Source: Sipunculus nudus (lineage: Eukaryota > Annelida > Sipuncula > Golfingiida > Sipunculidae). Taken from it: a stretch of 64,000 bases of DNA. Within the stretch, counting starts at the first letter, position 1, and each line of letters starts with the position of its first letter. This document shows, in pieces, positions 47,142 through 60,489 of this stretch. The stretch spans positions 2,443,318-2,507,317 of the forward strand of contig CM049314.1 of NCBI GenBank assembly GCA_026874595.1. Direction: 5' to 3'. The position numbers and the translations under genes were made by a program. Below the pieces are notes generated by a model, which saw only the letters and a program-made list of their open reading frames with translations, had not been told where the DNA came from and did not search any database.

Positions 47142-47720
47142 TGTCAACTACCAGGGAAGCGAAAGCGCGTCTAAACTAAGGTTTCAAGCGAGGGAGAATA
47201 AATGCGGATCAGGCGTGCTGGTTTATTTGACTTTAGATCAGACCAGATCAGCTCAATTATCGTTTGATGCGAGCATATACAAACACAGGGTAATAGGCCA
47301 GATCACAAAGGAAAATATGTGAAATTATCCCCGGCCTGTCCCGATCGGGGTAATAACTTGCACGCGGGCCATGTTTGAGTGCAATATGCCTATCTGTTGG
47401 TCTGAGCTCGGCAGAGGCAGTTATGTAAATAAAAGCTATTCACATATTCAAGCCACGCCCCTTGGCCAAATACTCATCGATCATTGGTTGTCGTGACAAT
47501 TTCCTCATGGTTACCCCTGATCCCGCGTGTTCCGATTGTCATTTCCTGGCCAGAAACAAATCGTTATTATTTCTATATGAGATTTATTAGGAGTTTCGGA
47601 TCAGTTATCCCAAGGACTTGGCCGTTTATTTGCTGTAATTAATTCCGGCTCTTGGAATGGTGGATAATAGGGATTACGCGCGCTTAGGTCGCTGGTTAAT
47701 AATTTTGCGAACCCCTGTTT
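47142..47720 (-). promoter_or_regulatory. Putative promoter/regulatory region of the Repo-like gene
   Basis: This block directly upstream of exon 1 is less AT-rich than its surroundings. It contains a minus-strand TATA-like gtatatgctc near 47,270-47,279, an attggt (CCAAT-type) box near 47,484 and a homeodomain-type core gtaattaatt near 47,636. It ends where AT microsatellites begin. Only position and motif content support the call. Confidence 0.35.
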
Positions 47721-47849
47721 GTTACGAGAATCTGCCCTTCCTTATGGGTCACGCTCACCTGAGATATTGCAGTTATTTGCCCTTTGGTATATATAAGTTT
47801 TAGTTGGAAAGCACTAAAAGTGTTTTGTTTGTCACTAGGTGTATCAAGA

Positions 47850-47932
47850 CATAATTTAATATAATATAATATATCATAGTATAATATATTATAATATATA
47901 CCATTAATATAATATAATATACATTTATATAC

Positions 47933-47985
<53 letters not shown>

Positions 47986-48625
47986 GATAAACATAATAAA
48001 TATAACATATAAATAACATAGCCCGTTTGCAATTATATTGTATTATAAGATCTTTTTTAGAAAGCTCTCGCCGATCTTCTGAAAATATTTATGGTTGTCA
48101 ATTATGAAGTATGATTGGCTGAGAAATGAGAACGAAATTCCAAAAGTACAACACAAAAAATAACAAATATTGTTGTTGTTTAACATCTTATGAAACTAAA
48201 TTATAAAACATATTTAATATATACATAATATAATATAATATACATACATGCATATTTAGAGATATATTTGCAATATGTTAACAGTTAATAAATAACCCCC
48301 ATATATATATATATATGAGCTCTATTCAGGAATTGCGTTATATACAGGATCCACTTAACTGTTTTTTTGGAAATGAAAGGAACATATAAATTAAATATTA
48401 CTGATTTTATATATCTTAATGTTTATGTAACAATGACCTAAGATGTAAGTGGCGATAACTGTAAGTGGCATTATATTTCACATCTCATCCCTGTAATAAA
48501 TAATGGTTCTATGAATTATTTATTAATTAATTGTGTTGTTCTTCCTGATCACGATGTACGGTGTGAGTAAATATATAAGAACACATATATAACATTGTTT
48601 ACATGTACCTTCCGGTATATATATG

Positions 48626-48658
<33 letters not shown>

Positions 48659-48710
48659 TTATTTATATAATTATATACATATAAAATATATGTTCTTCGG
48701 CTAAGCACTT

Positions 48711-48785
<75 letters not shown>
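47850..48785. repeat. AT microsatellite cluster
   Basis: Several pure TA runs (47,939-47,980; 48,302-48,317; 48,618-48,660; 48,714-48,785, about 35 dinucleotides) inside taatataatata-rich DNA. The short Tyr/Ile-rich frames here are artefacts. Confidence 0.9.
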
Positions 48786-48790
<5 letters not shown>

Positions 48791-51411
48791 TACATGAAGT
48801 GCATTGTGTACTCTAAGGAAAAATTAAATTTTCTCATAAGACCTGGATTAATTGTGTACTATTGAAATAGTCACGTGATTCACGTCGTTCCTATAGTATA
48901 CCGCCATTTAAATACATGTATATACCCTCGAAAGGAACAAATGGTATTTGTATCACCCATGCATGGCATTTTTATATCTCACATTTAAACTTCTGTTCCA
49001 TGTTTAAAATACATATAATTTAATTTTCTAAACTTTCCTACATTTTAAAATCAATTGGGTCCTGTTTATTAAGAAATTCATCTCCGACAAACATTATTAG
49101 AAAGTCGCTCTTGACGAATTGTCAATCTTGTCCATCACACTGGCAGTGTGAAATTAAGGTGCATGCCCTGCGGTATATAGTATGTATCTAAAGATCCCGC
49201 TATCCCTTGCGACTAGAAAAAAACTTTGTTTCACATTGATATACTCATTTAGCTCTTGTTATGATAGGATATGACTAATTAGAAAAGGATTCATCTGTAG
49301 TCTATACCACAACCAAAGTATGGAAAGAAATCTTCGAGTGCCATTATATAACTCCCTGATTCCGCTGTAATTAAATTCAGATGCGCAAACATTTTATAAT
49401 ATAGGTTGATAAACTCCATTATATATAATTCACCGATTACGGCTTCCTCTCTGATGATATGGCTCAAATCGCCTAAAATCTCTTTCAGAAGATAGTTTCA
49501 CCGCATTGAGACTGTCATCGGAGGATATATCCAGGTTGGTATTTTAACATTTTAGTCATCTTATGTCATATAAATATGGGTATCCTTCAAATTTTCAACC
49601 TTTGAGCGCCATCTGGTTTTGAAAAAAAAAAAAAAAAATGAATAAACAGTGAATGAAGGCCTTGACAAATAATATATGATGCAAATGAAAAAAAAAGTTT
49701 TGTTTACAACCTTCTGGATTTGTGCAGGTGACTTGACGGGACTGGGTGGGTCTCCTGTACAAACCCCATTTGATTATCGTATACATACAGATACCTCTGG
49801 CATATTTATTATAACAAATACCGTTAAACAGCTTTTAGACCGGTTAAGTGCAAGTGACTGTTGGCTTTGAGTATCATTTGTAAATTGAAAGACAATAGAA
49901 CAATTGTTTTCTATGGTAATGAATTATTAAAAATTTTAGGTGAATGATCAACAATAAAAAAAAATGAAAAATTTCAAGGAGGAATCCATGGTGCATTAGA
50001 CTACAGATATCAGCAATATATCACCAGTGTCACGTATCGTTGTTCCAGCGCTGACATTATAACACAATTATAGATAACACAATTATGGAGTCAATGCGTA
50101 CTGTAAACCATGTTAAAGAGAAAAAAAGTGTATACCCTGACCTTCCTTCCCTAATGGTGGCAATCTAGCACGGGTCTCTTCCACTAATAAATTAACTGAA
50201 GTAGGAGTCACAAGATGTCAATTTGAGGGTGATGTGAAAACGTCGTCACTCACCGCTAGTTTCGTGAACATCTGTTTGTTACATTTTGGACATTCATTTC
50301 ACATTTAACCAACTTCCTGATTGTAAAAGTATAGTGAAGCCTACAGAGATGTGAACGTGGGGTAAAACTGTGCATCTCTCAGCTCCAAATATAAAACTAA
50401 AAATGATAGTTCATGACTTATAACTTTTGTTGGATGGCTTTCTCTTTTCCGGTCAGTCTCTAATAAAAACTGCAGACCATGGTAAGATATGTTTAAAAAT
50501 AAAGATTACACCACATTACTGTGTAGCAGAAAATAAAATGGTATTAGAAAAATAAGAAAATATGCCGTGTGAGACAGCGGTAGCAGTGGTTGAAGTTCGC
50601 CTCCACGCTGCAGTCAGTGTCACCGTGCGCCCGCATGCGTGCTTCTGTCAGCGAGGCCCGGCAGCAATAGAGGCGGATTTGTTTTGTGTTAGGATAAATG
50701 CTAAATTAAGCTATATGCGGGCTAGTTCACACATGGGCCTAACAGCATAAGAGAATAATCGGCCCCTTAACTCTTTTTGTTACAGAGGGGCCGCTAGGAT
50801 AATAAACCAGCTCAACGCGGCAGGGCTTACTCACGTAGGGTTAACTCGACGCTGAAATGAAAGATGGGGGATTTCGGGTTCTAGGGAATACATATAACGT
50901 AATAAACACAGCTGTATCCAGACCAAAATGACCGACCATCCCGGAAAATTGTCGGTAGATCAGACGGAAATTGCTGATGTGACGGACAGTTAAATGATTG
51001 GTTGAATTTACATGTTGTACCTGTCACGTTATGCCGAGAGTGGTTCTGTTGGCAGTGGTATATATAGGCGCGAGGCTCAGTGCAGACAACACCTGTATAG
51101 AACGTGCAAGGGTAATACTTAAAAGAAGTCCATGACACGTATATAAATAATATTTTTTATTCAGTTAAAACACCATATTGTAAAACCATCTTATGATAAA
51201 ATGGCTTTCGATAAGACGACCTTATCACAGGGATTTCATGTTATAATTTAGCTTTTTGGGTAAGTTTCTCTAACCATAACCATATGCTATAGGTATTTTT
51301 TTCTTTGGCAATGTGGGAATTTTACCATTTTTTCTTAAAGTATTCGGACAGATTGAAGCTTCAATGTCTATATTTTATGGACACAGGTGTTTATGTGTAG
51401 AAACCAGTCAA
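48786..51411. other. Gene-free stretch
   Basis: No gene supported. An A17 run is at about 49,623-49,639. The GC-richer block at 50,560-50,760 has a 62-aa frame without motifs. A TATATATA at 51,059-51,066 lies 20 bp before a TCAGT at 51,077-51,081. Confidence 0.4.
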
Positions 51412-51532
51412 CAGAAGCGGTTCCGGGAAGGGGAGGAGGGGTCCGAGGGGTTCGGAACCCCCCTATTTTAGCAGGCGCAAGATTTTATTTTAAAGCGTGT
51501 CAGACCCTTCCTAAATTCTGGATCCGCCCCTG
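51412..51532. mobile_element. MITE-like element with ggggcggatcc ends, second copy
   Basis: Begins cagaagcggttccgggaagg and ends aattctggatccgcccctg, imperfect inverted ends around 121 bp. Same style of ends as 19,540-19,643. Confidence 0.55.
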
Positions 51533-52589
51533 GTCAGAGGATACATCTTGGTTGATGTGTGTGTGTGTGTGTGTGTGTGAGGGATACGGGAATGCATCAT
51601 CTGAAGACTCACAGATTTATAAACACCAACATGAATTTAATGCTCCAGTATTTCTTACAGCAGTGTGATCCATTGGTAGATCATGTATGGGTGTGACACA
51701 CCTTCAGATGGGTTTCCCATTATAAAATGGGCATAAGAGTATCCGATCGGTGCCTCACTTCTTATCCTTACAGAGATTACCGAGACAGGGAGATGACTTG
51801 TAAAATTACATATACTATACATTTTACACCTGCGCTAAGTCACAGCAGGGTTATTACTTTCGGTGGATTCTGTGCGTTTGTTAAAGTTTTATGAATGTTT
51901 ATTAAATATGACATATACATGTGACCTCTGACGGGGATTACTGTTCTTTGTAACCTCATGCAGGATTAGCGCTTTATGTTTTGCGCTGTATATTATGAAC
52001 CTCTTATGGTTGTTAGGTGTGACCATACAGCCGAGTATTAAGTGCGATGTGTGACGTGACATCACTGATTAGGACGACGTCATACGTAATGTACTGCTGA
52101 GTTAAAGATCGATGTAGGTCTCTCAGTCGACAGCATGATATGAAATATGTTGATTACTGAGTATGATTAATTAGAGGACAGAGATATCAGAAAGCGCAGG
52201 GTATTTTTCAAGACATATTATGTCCATTACACACATAAATACACAAAAGCACGAGATGACTTTCTCCTGTTATTGACGACTACTATAAGGCCTTATGTTT
52301 ATACCAATTAATTCTTCAATTCTGCAGGTATAGATCAATGATTATGTAAACGTATCCTAATAGTTGTGTAGATTCAAATACATGGTCTTGTGCAGCGATT
52401 TTACTTCTTGTATATTTTTTGGTGGGAAATGCAGGCCATGAAACGCACAAAAGATTAAGATTAATCGCTTCATTTCCGGCTTAGTACGCCATATCAGCAT
52501 GTACGGATCAGGTATGTTCTGCCCATCAAAATCGACTTTCAATAAGCCAAAGCAGGACACACACACATATTTACTCTAGCAACTGTCAC

Positions 52590-52624
<35 letters not shown>

Positions 52625-53462
52625 TACACACATATCTATACGAAGAATAAACAAAAATCTAGATCTAGATTTACTAAAGTCAGAATTGATAGGAAGTGGA
52701 AAGAGTAACCCTTACTGTGAATATCCGTATCGGGTGTCCTGTCTTCGTTATGAATAAACATAGTATAAACACTTCTTCCTGCCAGGGAATATACAATACA
52801 ATAAAAAAAAACTGGAATCACTCTGACTCAAGAGCAGACTTCCCGTGTATTTTACCGTTTGTCTAGTGAGGTGCTGAATAACATGGTCACCACAAATAAC
52901 CACAACTTTATATAAGTACAGTCGTGACACATAGAACATGAATAATCATAACCACATGCGGGCAAGAATTTAAGCAAATTTATTCGCAAAGGTATTAAAT
53001 GTAAACTGATTATTTCTTGAGTGATAATCATAAACTAACATTATATGTACAAACGAATTATATGTTTAGACGGAACATGAGTGCAAATGGTTTAGGAGGT
53101 ATGTTTTATTTGTGTATTGTCATCAGTTGGTCGTATATTTATACTTCCAGGAATAATATCATTAGGAACGGTTGTGGTATATACACAGTGAAGTTGGTTT
53201 TCTTCTACTTTTATAAAGCCTTAAGACGTAAAATTGATTTATTTCAGAGTTAATGTAGCTCATTGCTCACTGAGGTTAGGTTTTTCCATCTGTATAACAC
53301 CCCAGACATTATAACATCGGACACCAGCAGTCGATGCATTCACGTATTATCTTGATGTAGTTTGTGGTGATGAAGCCAGTTTTTGTGCGGTTACATCGAT
53401 GTATATCATGTGAACTATCAGTATATACTGGGAATTTTATTTTGCCATGTCTGCATTTGTAT

Positions 53463-53527
<65 letters not shown>

Positions 53528-53960
53528 GACGAGACGAGTCTGCTGGCGTCGCGGTGGGTCTTCCGGTGACCCTGATAGCTCATCCATCATGGTGGACAGG
53601 CTGATTTCCGCACCCGGCCGAGCGAAAAAGGCAATTCTTGAGTAACATTTCCGGCTAATGATCACAAAGTTATTATTTCTTTATGGGATTATAATTAACT
53701 CATTGTATAATACAAGGCACAGATATATGCAGGCATACTGCATGCAGGGACAAAGAAGTTTCATAACTCATCTTTTAACCTCCCGGCCCCTACCCCTTAT
53801 ACCCACACACCTGTTAAAATGAGCACAGTGATATGATGTATACAAATATAACCATAAGAAACAATGAATATTTGGCATATTGACATTAGATATGTGCACG
53901 TGGGTGATAAAAATGGTGTATCCAAACTGCTTCCCCGTATATACTACCTTAAATGTCCAT
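51533..53960. other. Gene-free stretch with microsatellites
   Basis: (TG)n at 51,557-51,579, (TA)n at 52,594-52,621 and (GA)n at 53,466-53,524. I see no exon or element in the rest. Confidence 0.45.
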
Positions 53961-53969
53961 ATGTTCCAT

Positions 53970-54420
53970 CCGAGTACACGTAAGTCCTAGTCCAGGTCAC
54001 TCGAGTCAAAGTTCAAGTCCCAGTCAAAGTCCGAGTCCTTGAGATTCAACTCCAGGTCCACCTTTTTTTTCGACTCTAAATTTGGGTCCAAAACAAACAT
54101 TCATTTATGGAGAATTTCCAAATGGAATTTCGAGATTATCATGTGCATTTTTATCTTATTTGTGCATATATTTTCCCTGAATGTTTAATTACATTTAGCT
54201 TCAGCTTACTTTAAGTTGAGGCTTGGTATATATATAGTCTTTTTTGTAATATTCTGTGAGTAGTTCATGTTTTTACGGTAGAGTATCTAACAGAGCGTTA
54301 TTTTCCCTACTGGGCCAAAATTAGACTCGGCCTGATTCCAGAGTCAGGATACATATTGGAGTCAGAGTACAAGTCCGAGCCCAGGACCTCGAGTTCCTGT
54401 CCGAGTCCGCGTAATTAAAA
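53970..54420. repeat. gagtc/agtcc-rich dispersed repeat
   Basis: Two arms rich in the pentamer agtcc/gagtc (53,980-54,050 and 54,340-54,410, e.g. caagtcccagtcaaagtccg and tgtccgagtccgcgt) flank about 280 bp of ordinary AT-rich DNA. It looks like a transposable element with pentamer-based subterminal repeats, but the boundaries are not clear. Confidence 0.4.
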
Positions 54421-54760
54421 AATGGACTCTCATGACGTAATGTTTTAGAAGGTACATGTATGTTAAAATGTCATTGTTTCGGATTTGGACTAAATTTGAG
54501 ATTGTGTTACTAGTATTGTCCATGAACTAGTAATATATGGCAACACATGTGTGCTATACGGATTCTCTGTATACGGATTCGCCGCTCCCAGTTTCCATTG
54601 ATTTTTTCCCAAATGAACACCAGGTCTTTGCAGATATTGATATAATTTGTGCTCTTGCCTCGATTCCTCAAAATTATACTGTTACGGAACCTAATATAAA
54701 CAGATCACGTATGCGTGATGAACACAAATTTTGCAATGGAGATTAAAACAAATCAGATTC

Positions 54761-55492
54761 TGTAACACTAGGAAATGGGAAATGTCTAGGGGAATGAATA
54801 AAGAAGTCAGTGGTTTTTTATTAACAAATAACTATAATTTATTCTTAAAACAACCCTAACAATACAATACACTAAATCAATACAATTATACAGTACAACA
54901 GCGGTATAGCAACAAGTCAATACAATCTCACAGAAAATAATGTGCACAGTACCTGGATACCAACACCATCACAACGATAAGTCCTTTAAATGTAAACTCT
55001 TGGAGAATGACCGTCCAGTGTAAAGCTCCTGTAACATCCAGAAAGTAAACCGAAGTCCAAATGCATAAAATCCAGGAGAAAGTCTTTGAAAATCTATAAT
55101 TGCTGCATTCGTCGGATAAGGTCCTGGAATCTGACACACGCTTCTGCGTCAGCTGGAATCTGCTCTGCTGTCTCTCTGCCCTCTGCTTAAACACAGCCCC
55201 TTATATACTCTTCACCCCAAGCCGGGAATTTTCCACCCCTCGAACAGTCTATAAGATCTTGCATAATCACAATAAACACGCGCTTCAGGAATACTCTAGA
55301 AACAGCGCCGTGTATCTCTACACACCAGGCTCATCACGTGACCCACGACCAGGCGTGAAAGCTCAAGGCTTACATGACAACGAGAGTTCAACCGGTTGGG
55401 ATTAAACATAGAATGTAATGCGCGGCCATGCAGACACGAGCGCCACAACAGAAGCTACGCCCGTGTCACATAATAAAAGAGCACCTGTAACA
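54761..55492 (-). mobile_element. Candidate solo LTR (732 bp)
   Basis: On the minus strand it opens TGTTACAGGTGC and closes AGTGTTACA (TG...CA). A TATATAAGG box sits in the middle (55,208-55,200). AATAAA signals lie near the 3' end (about 54,843-54,838 and 54,822-54,817), the layout of U3-R-U5. It is GC-richer than its flanks. No primer-binding site, polypurine tract or second LTR is next to it and no target duplication is visible, so it would be a solo LTR or an old one. Confidence 0.45.
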
Positions 55493-55716
55493 ATATTTAA
55501 ATCAATGAAAAAAAATATACTAAATTTGTGTTTAATGTATGTACAGTTTTCAGAATTAGAACTAATTTCTGGATTTTTGTTCACTGTGTCTTCACCGCAA
55601 CATATATATTTTTTTCTTCAGAGTCCACAGAGCTTGTTTTGTGTGGTTTACCTATAAATATTTTCACACTCTGCCTTATTGTTTGTGTTACTTAACTTTA
55701 TACTTTTACACGCCTA

Positions 55717-56391
55717 AAGCCGCGTTCACAACTATCCGTTTTTTTCCATCCGCACGCGCACCCGCTTCCGTCATTCCTCGTCCGCCATCCGTCTTCTCTG
55801 TTCACACCTTCGCGCGTTTTTTTGCCATCCGCACCCACTCTCAGCATCCTTGTTTCATATTTAATACACTATTTTCTTTCACGTAGGTTTAATTAAATAT
55901 ATATATATATTTATATATAAATCAGGCTGAGTCCATCTCCAATCCACTGGAAAAAACTCACATATGGTCCTGAAATTGTGAGTGTGTGTGTGTGAGGGGG
56001 GGGGGGTCCAAGCCGCAAAAATTGTTCTGAAACCTTTAAAAAGTTTGCAAATGAAGGGGGGGGGGGGGGGGGGCGGTGGAGGGTGCTCCCTCTGGAACCG
56101 CTTCAGAGTAATGATAATCTTTATGTAAAATTATTACTGTTAAAACGTGTTTCTTTATCCAATGAGGAAATTTTATTCTAGATTCGAGATCTATTTTATC
56201 TATTCCCGGGTGTATCCATTAAGCTTGTATTTGACCATATTCATGTAACTGAGGTTTAGAACTGTGATTTAAAATGGGACCAATCTCACCTCCGTGTCTC
56301 TGTGACCGGAGTCATCCTTTAAACCCCGTTTCAACAAGGATGCTTATATATTAATCTCCGTACAAGCAAATTATTGTGATTTAATTATGTT

Positions 56392-56431
<40 letters not shown>

Positions 56432-56878
56432 TACATATATACATATATATATATGTATATATATATTATACTTTATATAATAGGCTATATTGTTTTTGCG
56501 GGCTTACTAGTAAATTATTTTATAAGCATTGACTTATCAGTCCTTATTCCTGCCCCCGCTCCTTTGATGACTTATATGATTCTACTTCCAACATTGTTTT
56601 AATGGAATCAGTTGATAATTATAGCTTTATGAGCGGAATTGTAAAACAGTGAATGCTTCCGCCCTTTCATACTGAAAACAACCGCTTTTGGCATTTATCA
56701 AGGGGAAGAAACAAGGACATTCCAGAATATCCCCGATTATATGACGTCATGGTAGGGATTCCCGTCCGCGGATAGGTGTGAATGCCCTTTGTATTTTTTA
56801 ACTTACTCAAATTTGATAAACGAGGGATGACGTGAGCGGGTGCGGAAGTAAAGAACGGATAGGTGTGAACGTCCCTTT
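55717..56878. mobile_element. TIR element of ~1.16 kb (gcgttcacaactatccg ends)
   Basis: The left end agccgcgttcacaactatcc, continuing to cgcacccgcttccgtcattc, is the inverted copy of the right end, where gatgacgtgagcgggtgcgg leads to ggataggtgtgaacgtccc. The arms are about 60 bp and moderately diverged. A further internal gtccgcggataggtgtgaat lies near 56,765-56,785. It has been invaded by a G-rich MITE-like segment (about 55,985-56,107) and a (TA)n run. No transposase seen. Confidence 0.7.
56387..56470 (+). repeat. (TA)n microsatellite with tacata interruptions
   Basis: Dinucleotide TA run broken by regular 'tacata' steps, inside the TIR element. Confidence 0.85.
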
Positions 56879-56879
56879 A

Positions 56880-58740
56880 TTTTGTGATACCCATGATTGC
56901 ATGCATGAGCGCGCTTTCTGCTGGACGGGACAACTTATATATAGGGCTTTTTTTAACAATATACATGTCTTTAATTATAATGCCCGTATAGCTTACGATA
57001 ATAATGCAGTTACTTTATGAAGTATTTCATGAGGATATAGGTTCATTGGCTGTATAGGTGGAATTGTCTGTTAAATAAGGAATGAGTTAACATCAAGATA
57101 GGAATAACAAATGTTAGTATTAAGCCATCAGGATACCAGGTTTTATATGGGCGGGTTATCAATAACCCAACAATTATAATTCGTCGGTAAGACATTACAG
57201 CAAATCAAGAATGGCAATTCTTCCTATGAAAGGAAGGGAAGACACACACACACACACACATATAATATGTGATGTGTTTTCAGAAAAAAATACTTGGAAA
57301 CCATGCAGGCTCAGATATTTAATACTTTACGGTAAACTATGAAATGGAGAAATCAAACCAAAATCTACTAACAATAATCCTAATATTGTATCCAAAATAT
57401 AAATCTTAATCTTTCTAAATAACAAGGGGGACTATTACATTTATCATTCCCTGACAAAGATTGGGGGGGGGGGATATCTACCCCCATCCCTACCCCCCCC
57501 GCCCCCCCCCCCCCCTGTATTGACGCCCCCGCTAAACAACATGTCATCCATGTTGTTAGAAAAACATTGTTGTTTGTTATATCAGTACAATTAACAGGTA
57601 TTGGTATCACAGTTACCCTTTATAATATAAAGGGTATGATAACAAACCCTTTGGCGGTCTATAAAACAAGTAGGGGTAGACTGCTTTTCTAGGTGCGTCA
57701 CTTTGAGAGTGGGGCCTACAGGGCCATATAGTCTTAAGCTGAGTACAGAATTACGATGATCTCTCCACCAGCTAACACTCGGGTGGTGTTTTGTACGGGG
57801 TTACTTGTGTGAAGCTGAATAGTCTTTCACCAGTTTAATTTAAGTAAATACTTCGAATTAAATAGGCTGGGTGAAGTCACTGCATACACTATTTAAGGAG
57901 TAATTTTCTCATAGAAATGTCATGATATAACTAATCAATACTACAAAACGGTTATAACGTGATGACTTTGATGAGCAGTCTTATATATTTGCTTTATTGG
58001 GGCCTTTTGGTTATGAACTGCTATCAGAAATATAATGGAGATAATTTTTATCATAAAATTATCTAGAACAAAAACTGTATAATTGCTGCAAACTGCATGT
58101 ATTATTTCATTACACAATGTACATTTCAAGGCAATTATAAATCAGTAGCCCCGACAATACTCTTTCAAACAGGAAGAACTACGTGTACACGACATGGATC
58201 AAATTTTGTCAGTTCATTAGTTCAGATTTGTTCAAACAATCCTGGAATCTGGCGTGTCTAAATTATAATGGCTTCCTCTGATTTATTAATTATCCTTGGT
58301 AGACCTGAGTCCTATAATCTGAATTAAACAGAATTGATTGGCAAATTAAATCATCAGAACATATTCTGTGTTATTTAAGAATCTGCTGCTGTTAAGTAGA
58401 TCATTTATTTAATTACTTGTCCATTAATGAGAAAATCTAACCGGAAAAATTAAATTTCTTTGAAATTTAAGAATATATTTTAATGGGTGAATAATGAATA
58501 ACAATGTGAAAATAGTGAATAATTCAACACATTATTCAGTAATTCTCTATGACATATGTTTATATGCTTTACAAAGTTTGTAGAAAATGTGAAAAATTCC
58601 ATCACCGACTTTCTTTTCTTCCTGGTAACTTACTTAACTTCCCGAAAATTTTCCTGGAAAGGACGGATATACCTATCATCCCGGAAAAAATCTAACCCTA
58701 TAAAGAATATCTGCATATGTTGGACCTATATTGCATGTGA
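56880..58740. other. Gene-free stretch
   Basis: (AC)n at 57,242-57,260, G10 at 57,463-57,472 and long C-tracts at 57,496-57,515. I see no gene or element. Confidence 0.4.
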
Positions 58741-58742
58741 TA

Positions 58743-58772
58743 AAGTCTCTCTGTCTCTCTCCTTCTCGCTCT

Positions 58773-58844
<72 letters not shown>
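58743..58844 (+). repeat. (CT)n(TA)n compound microsatellite
   Basis: About 35 CT dinucleotides running into about 13 TA dinucleotides. Confidence 0.9.
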
Positions 58845-58848
<4 letters not shown>

Positions 58849-58849
58849 A

Positions 58850-60360
58850 AATACTAGATTAGGTACATGTACCTGCATGTATTTTTACATAAATATTATT
58901 TTGTTGTTTTCATCGTAATCGGCATAGTAATTTTAAAATCATGATTGCTCTTTTACTGTAAGAACTATAACCGATATCATCAGACCCGTATAGAAACATT
59001 TTCAACAATGCAATAATTATTACCCATTTATCATTTAATGTACCCTAATGATATTCATTTCATATAATACCAATGTTTTCAGTAATCATTAGCTTTGGCG
59101 CTCTTTGTAATGTTAAAAGAACAAACGGCTATGGTCATGAACTCATTTGGTTTGGGCTGTGTACTCTGGATAACTGCAATAAGTATTTATATTATTGTAT
59201 TGGGAAGCCCCGCATAGTCAGGTTTCGGTTAAAAGGTACTATCCAAACTCTCGCATGAAATAATCAAAGGCATGCAGTTATAAAAAAGCTAAACAAACTA
59301 ATAACAAAGTTAGGTACTATGAGATGGAAACTTAAGTATATATGGCCGCTATAAGTACAATCATTAATTAACTTTTCAATGAGAGGCTCTTGCGCCAGCC
59401 CGCTTCGACTATATACATATATACCGTGGCCGTACAAACCAACAGTAATTCCTATGGCAAAACTAAACACCACAAATCCTTTATATATGTGCAAGCCTTA
59501 CACCGTGGTTGCGTTACACTTGTTTCAACTAAGGCCAATTACCCACTGCGTGCTTAAGCTGCCTTTTCTGTATATACGACTGCAAGCCAAGTGGCAGGGT
59601 GCCAGATTTTATAATCAGCATGGTTTCTCGCAATGGCCCATTGACTGAGTCAGTAACAAAATGTATTCTTTTGACGATTCGATCACGTCCGGTCCGATCT
59701 CGTCTCGTCTCGTCTCGTCTCGTCCGCTGGGCGTTCGATCTGCAAGAGAAGTAGAATCATGTTAGACACGAACTGAACGGTATCTGATTGGCTACTTGCT
59801 GACCAATTACGTCATAATCAAGTTTGTATTTAATTCTAAATCTATGAGAGATATTTCGTAATATTTTTATGAAATAAAAGAAGAAAATTGTCGGATATCT
59901 AAATCATTATGTAGTTGAAATTCATCGTATCGTGTATATATATTCCTTATAGCGAGGTGTCGCGTACTTAAGGTTACTTGAGATAATGTATTGTTACAGT
60001 CCCTGAACCTACAACGTCAGAAACCGTGCCTAATATACTGGTTACATATTGTAGCCACCTATTCGAACCAGCTACATTTTTTATGTTTTAGTGTAAAGCA
60101 ATCATATGAGTATTCATATATATATATATATATATATCTAAGTTGTTAGCATCAATCACAATTGATGATTGAAAAAAGACCGATGATCGATTATTAATCG
60201 ATTATTTGATGTTCTTTCTGTATTGACGTGGAATTATCTGTATTGCATTTCGATCTGTATTACCAGATACTGGTACCTATACTATATGATATTCACCCTA
60301 GAAATAGCTTGACATATACATCGGTATTCATAATGAAACCATCAATCCACACGCATCCAA
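58850..60360. other. Gene-free stretch
   Basis: Contains a (CGTCT)n pentamer run at about 59,697-59,723 and short TA runs near 60,117-60,137. Nothing else I can support. Confidence 0.4.
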
Positions 60361-60364
60361 GGTC

Positions 60365-60488
<124 letters not shown>

Positions 60489-60489
60489 C

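Noticed and set aside
47059-47322. 87-aa plus-strand gene
   Set aside because: It is antisense to exon 1 of the Repo-like gene, whose minus-strand frame fits the splice phases.
50240-50290. Minus-strand exon ending at ctagcg|gtgagt
   Set aside because: A good donor consensus, but no acceptor, conserved reading frame or partner exon could be found.
50562-50750. Small gene in the GC-richer block
   Set aside because: 62 residues with no motif, no splice context, and equally readable antisense; composition alone is not enough.
52357-52566. 69-aa minus-strand frame
   Set aside because: No recognisable family and no support from splice sites or neighbours.
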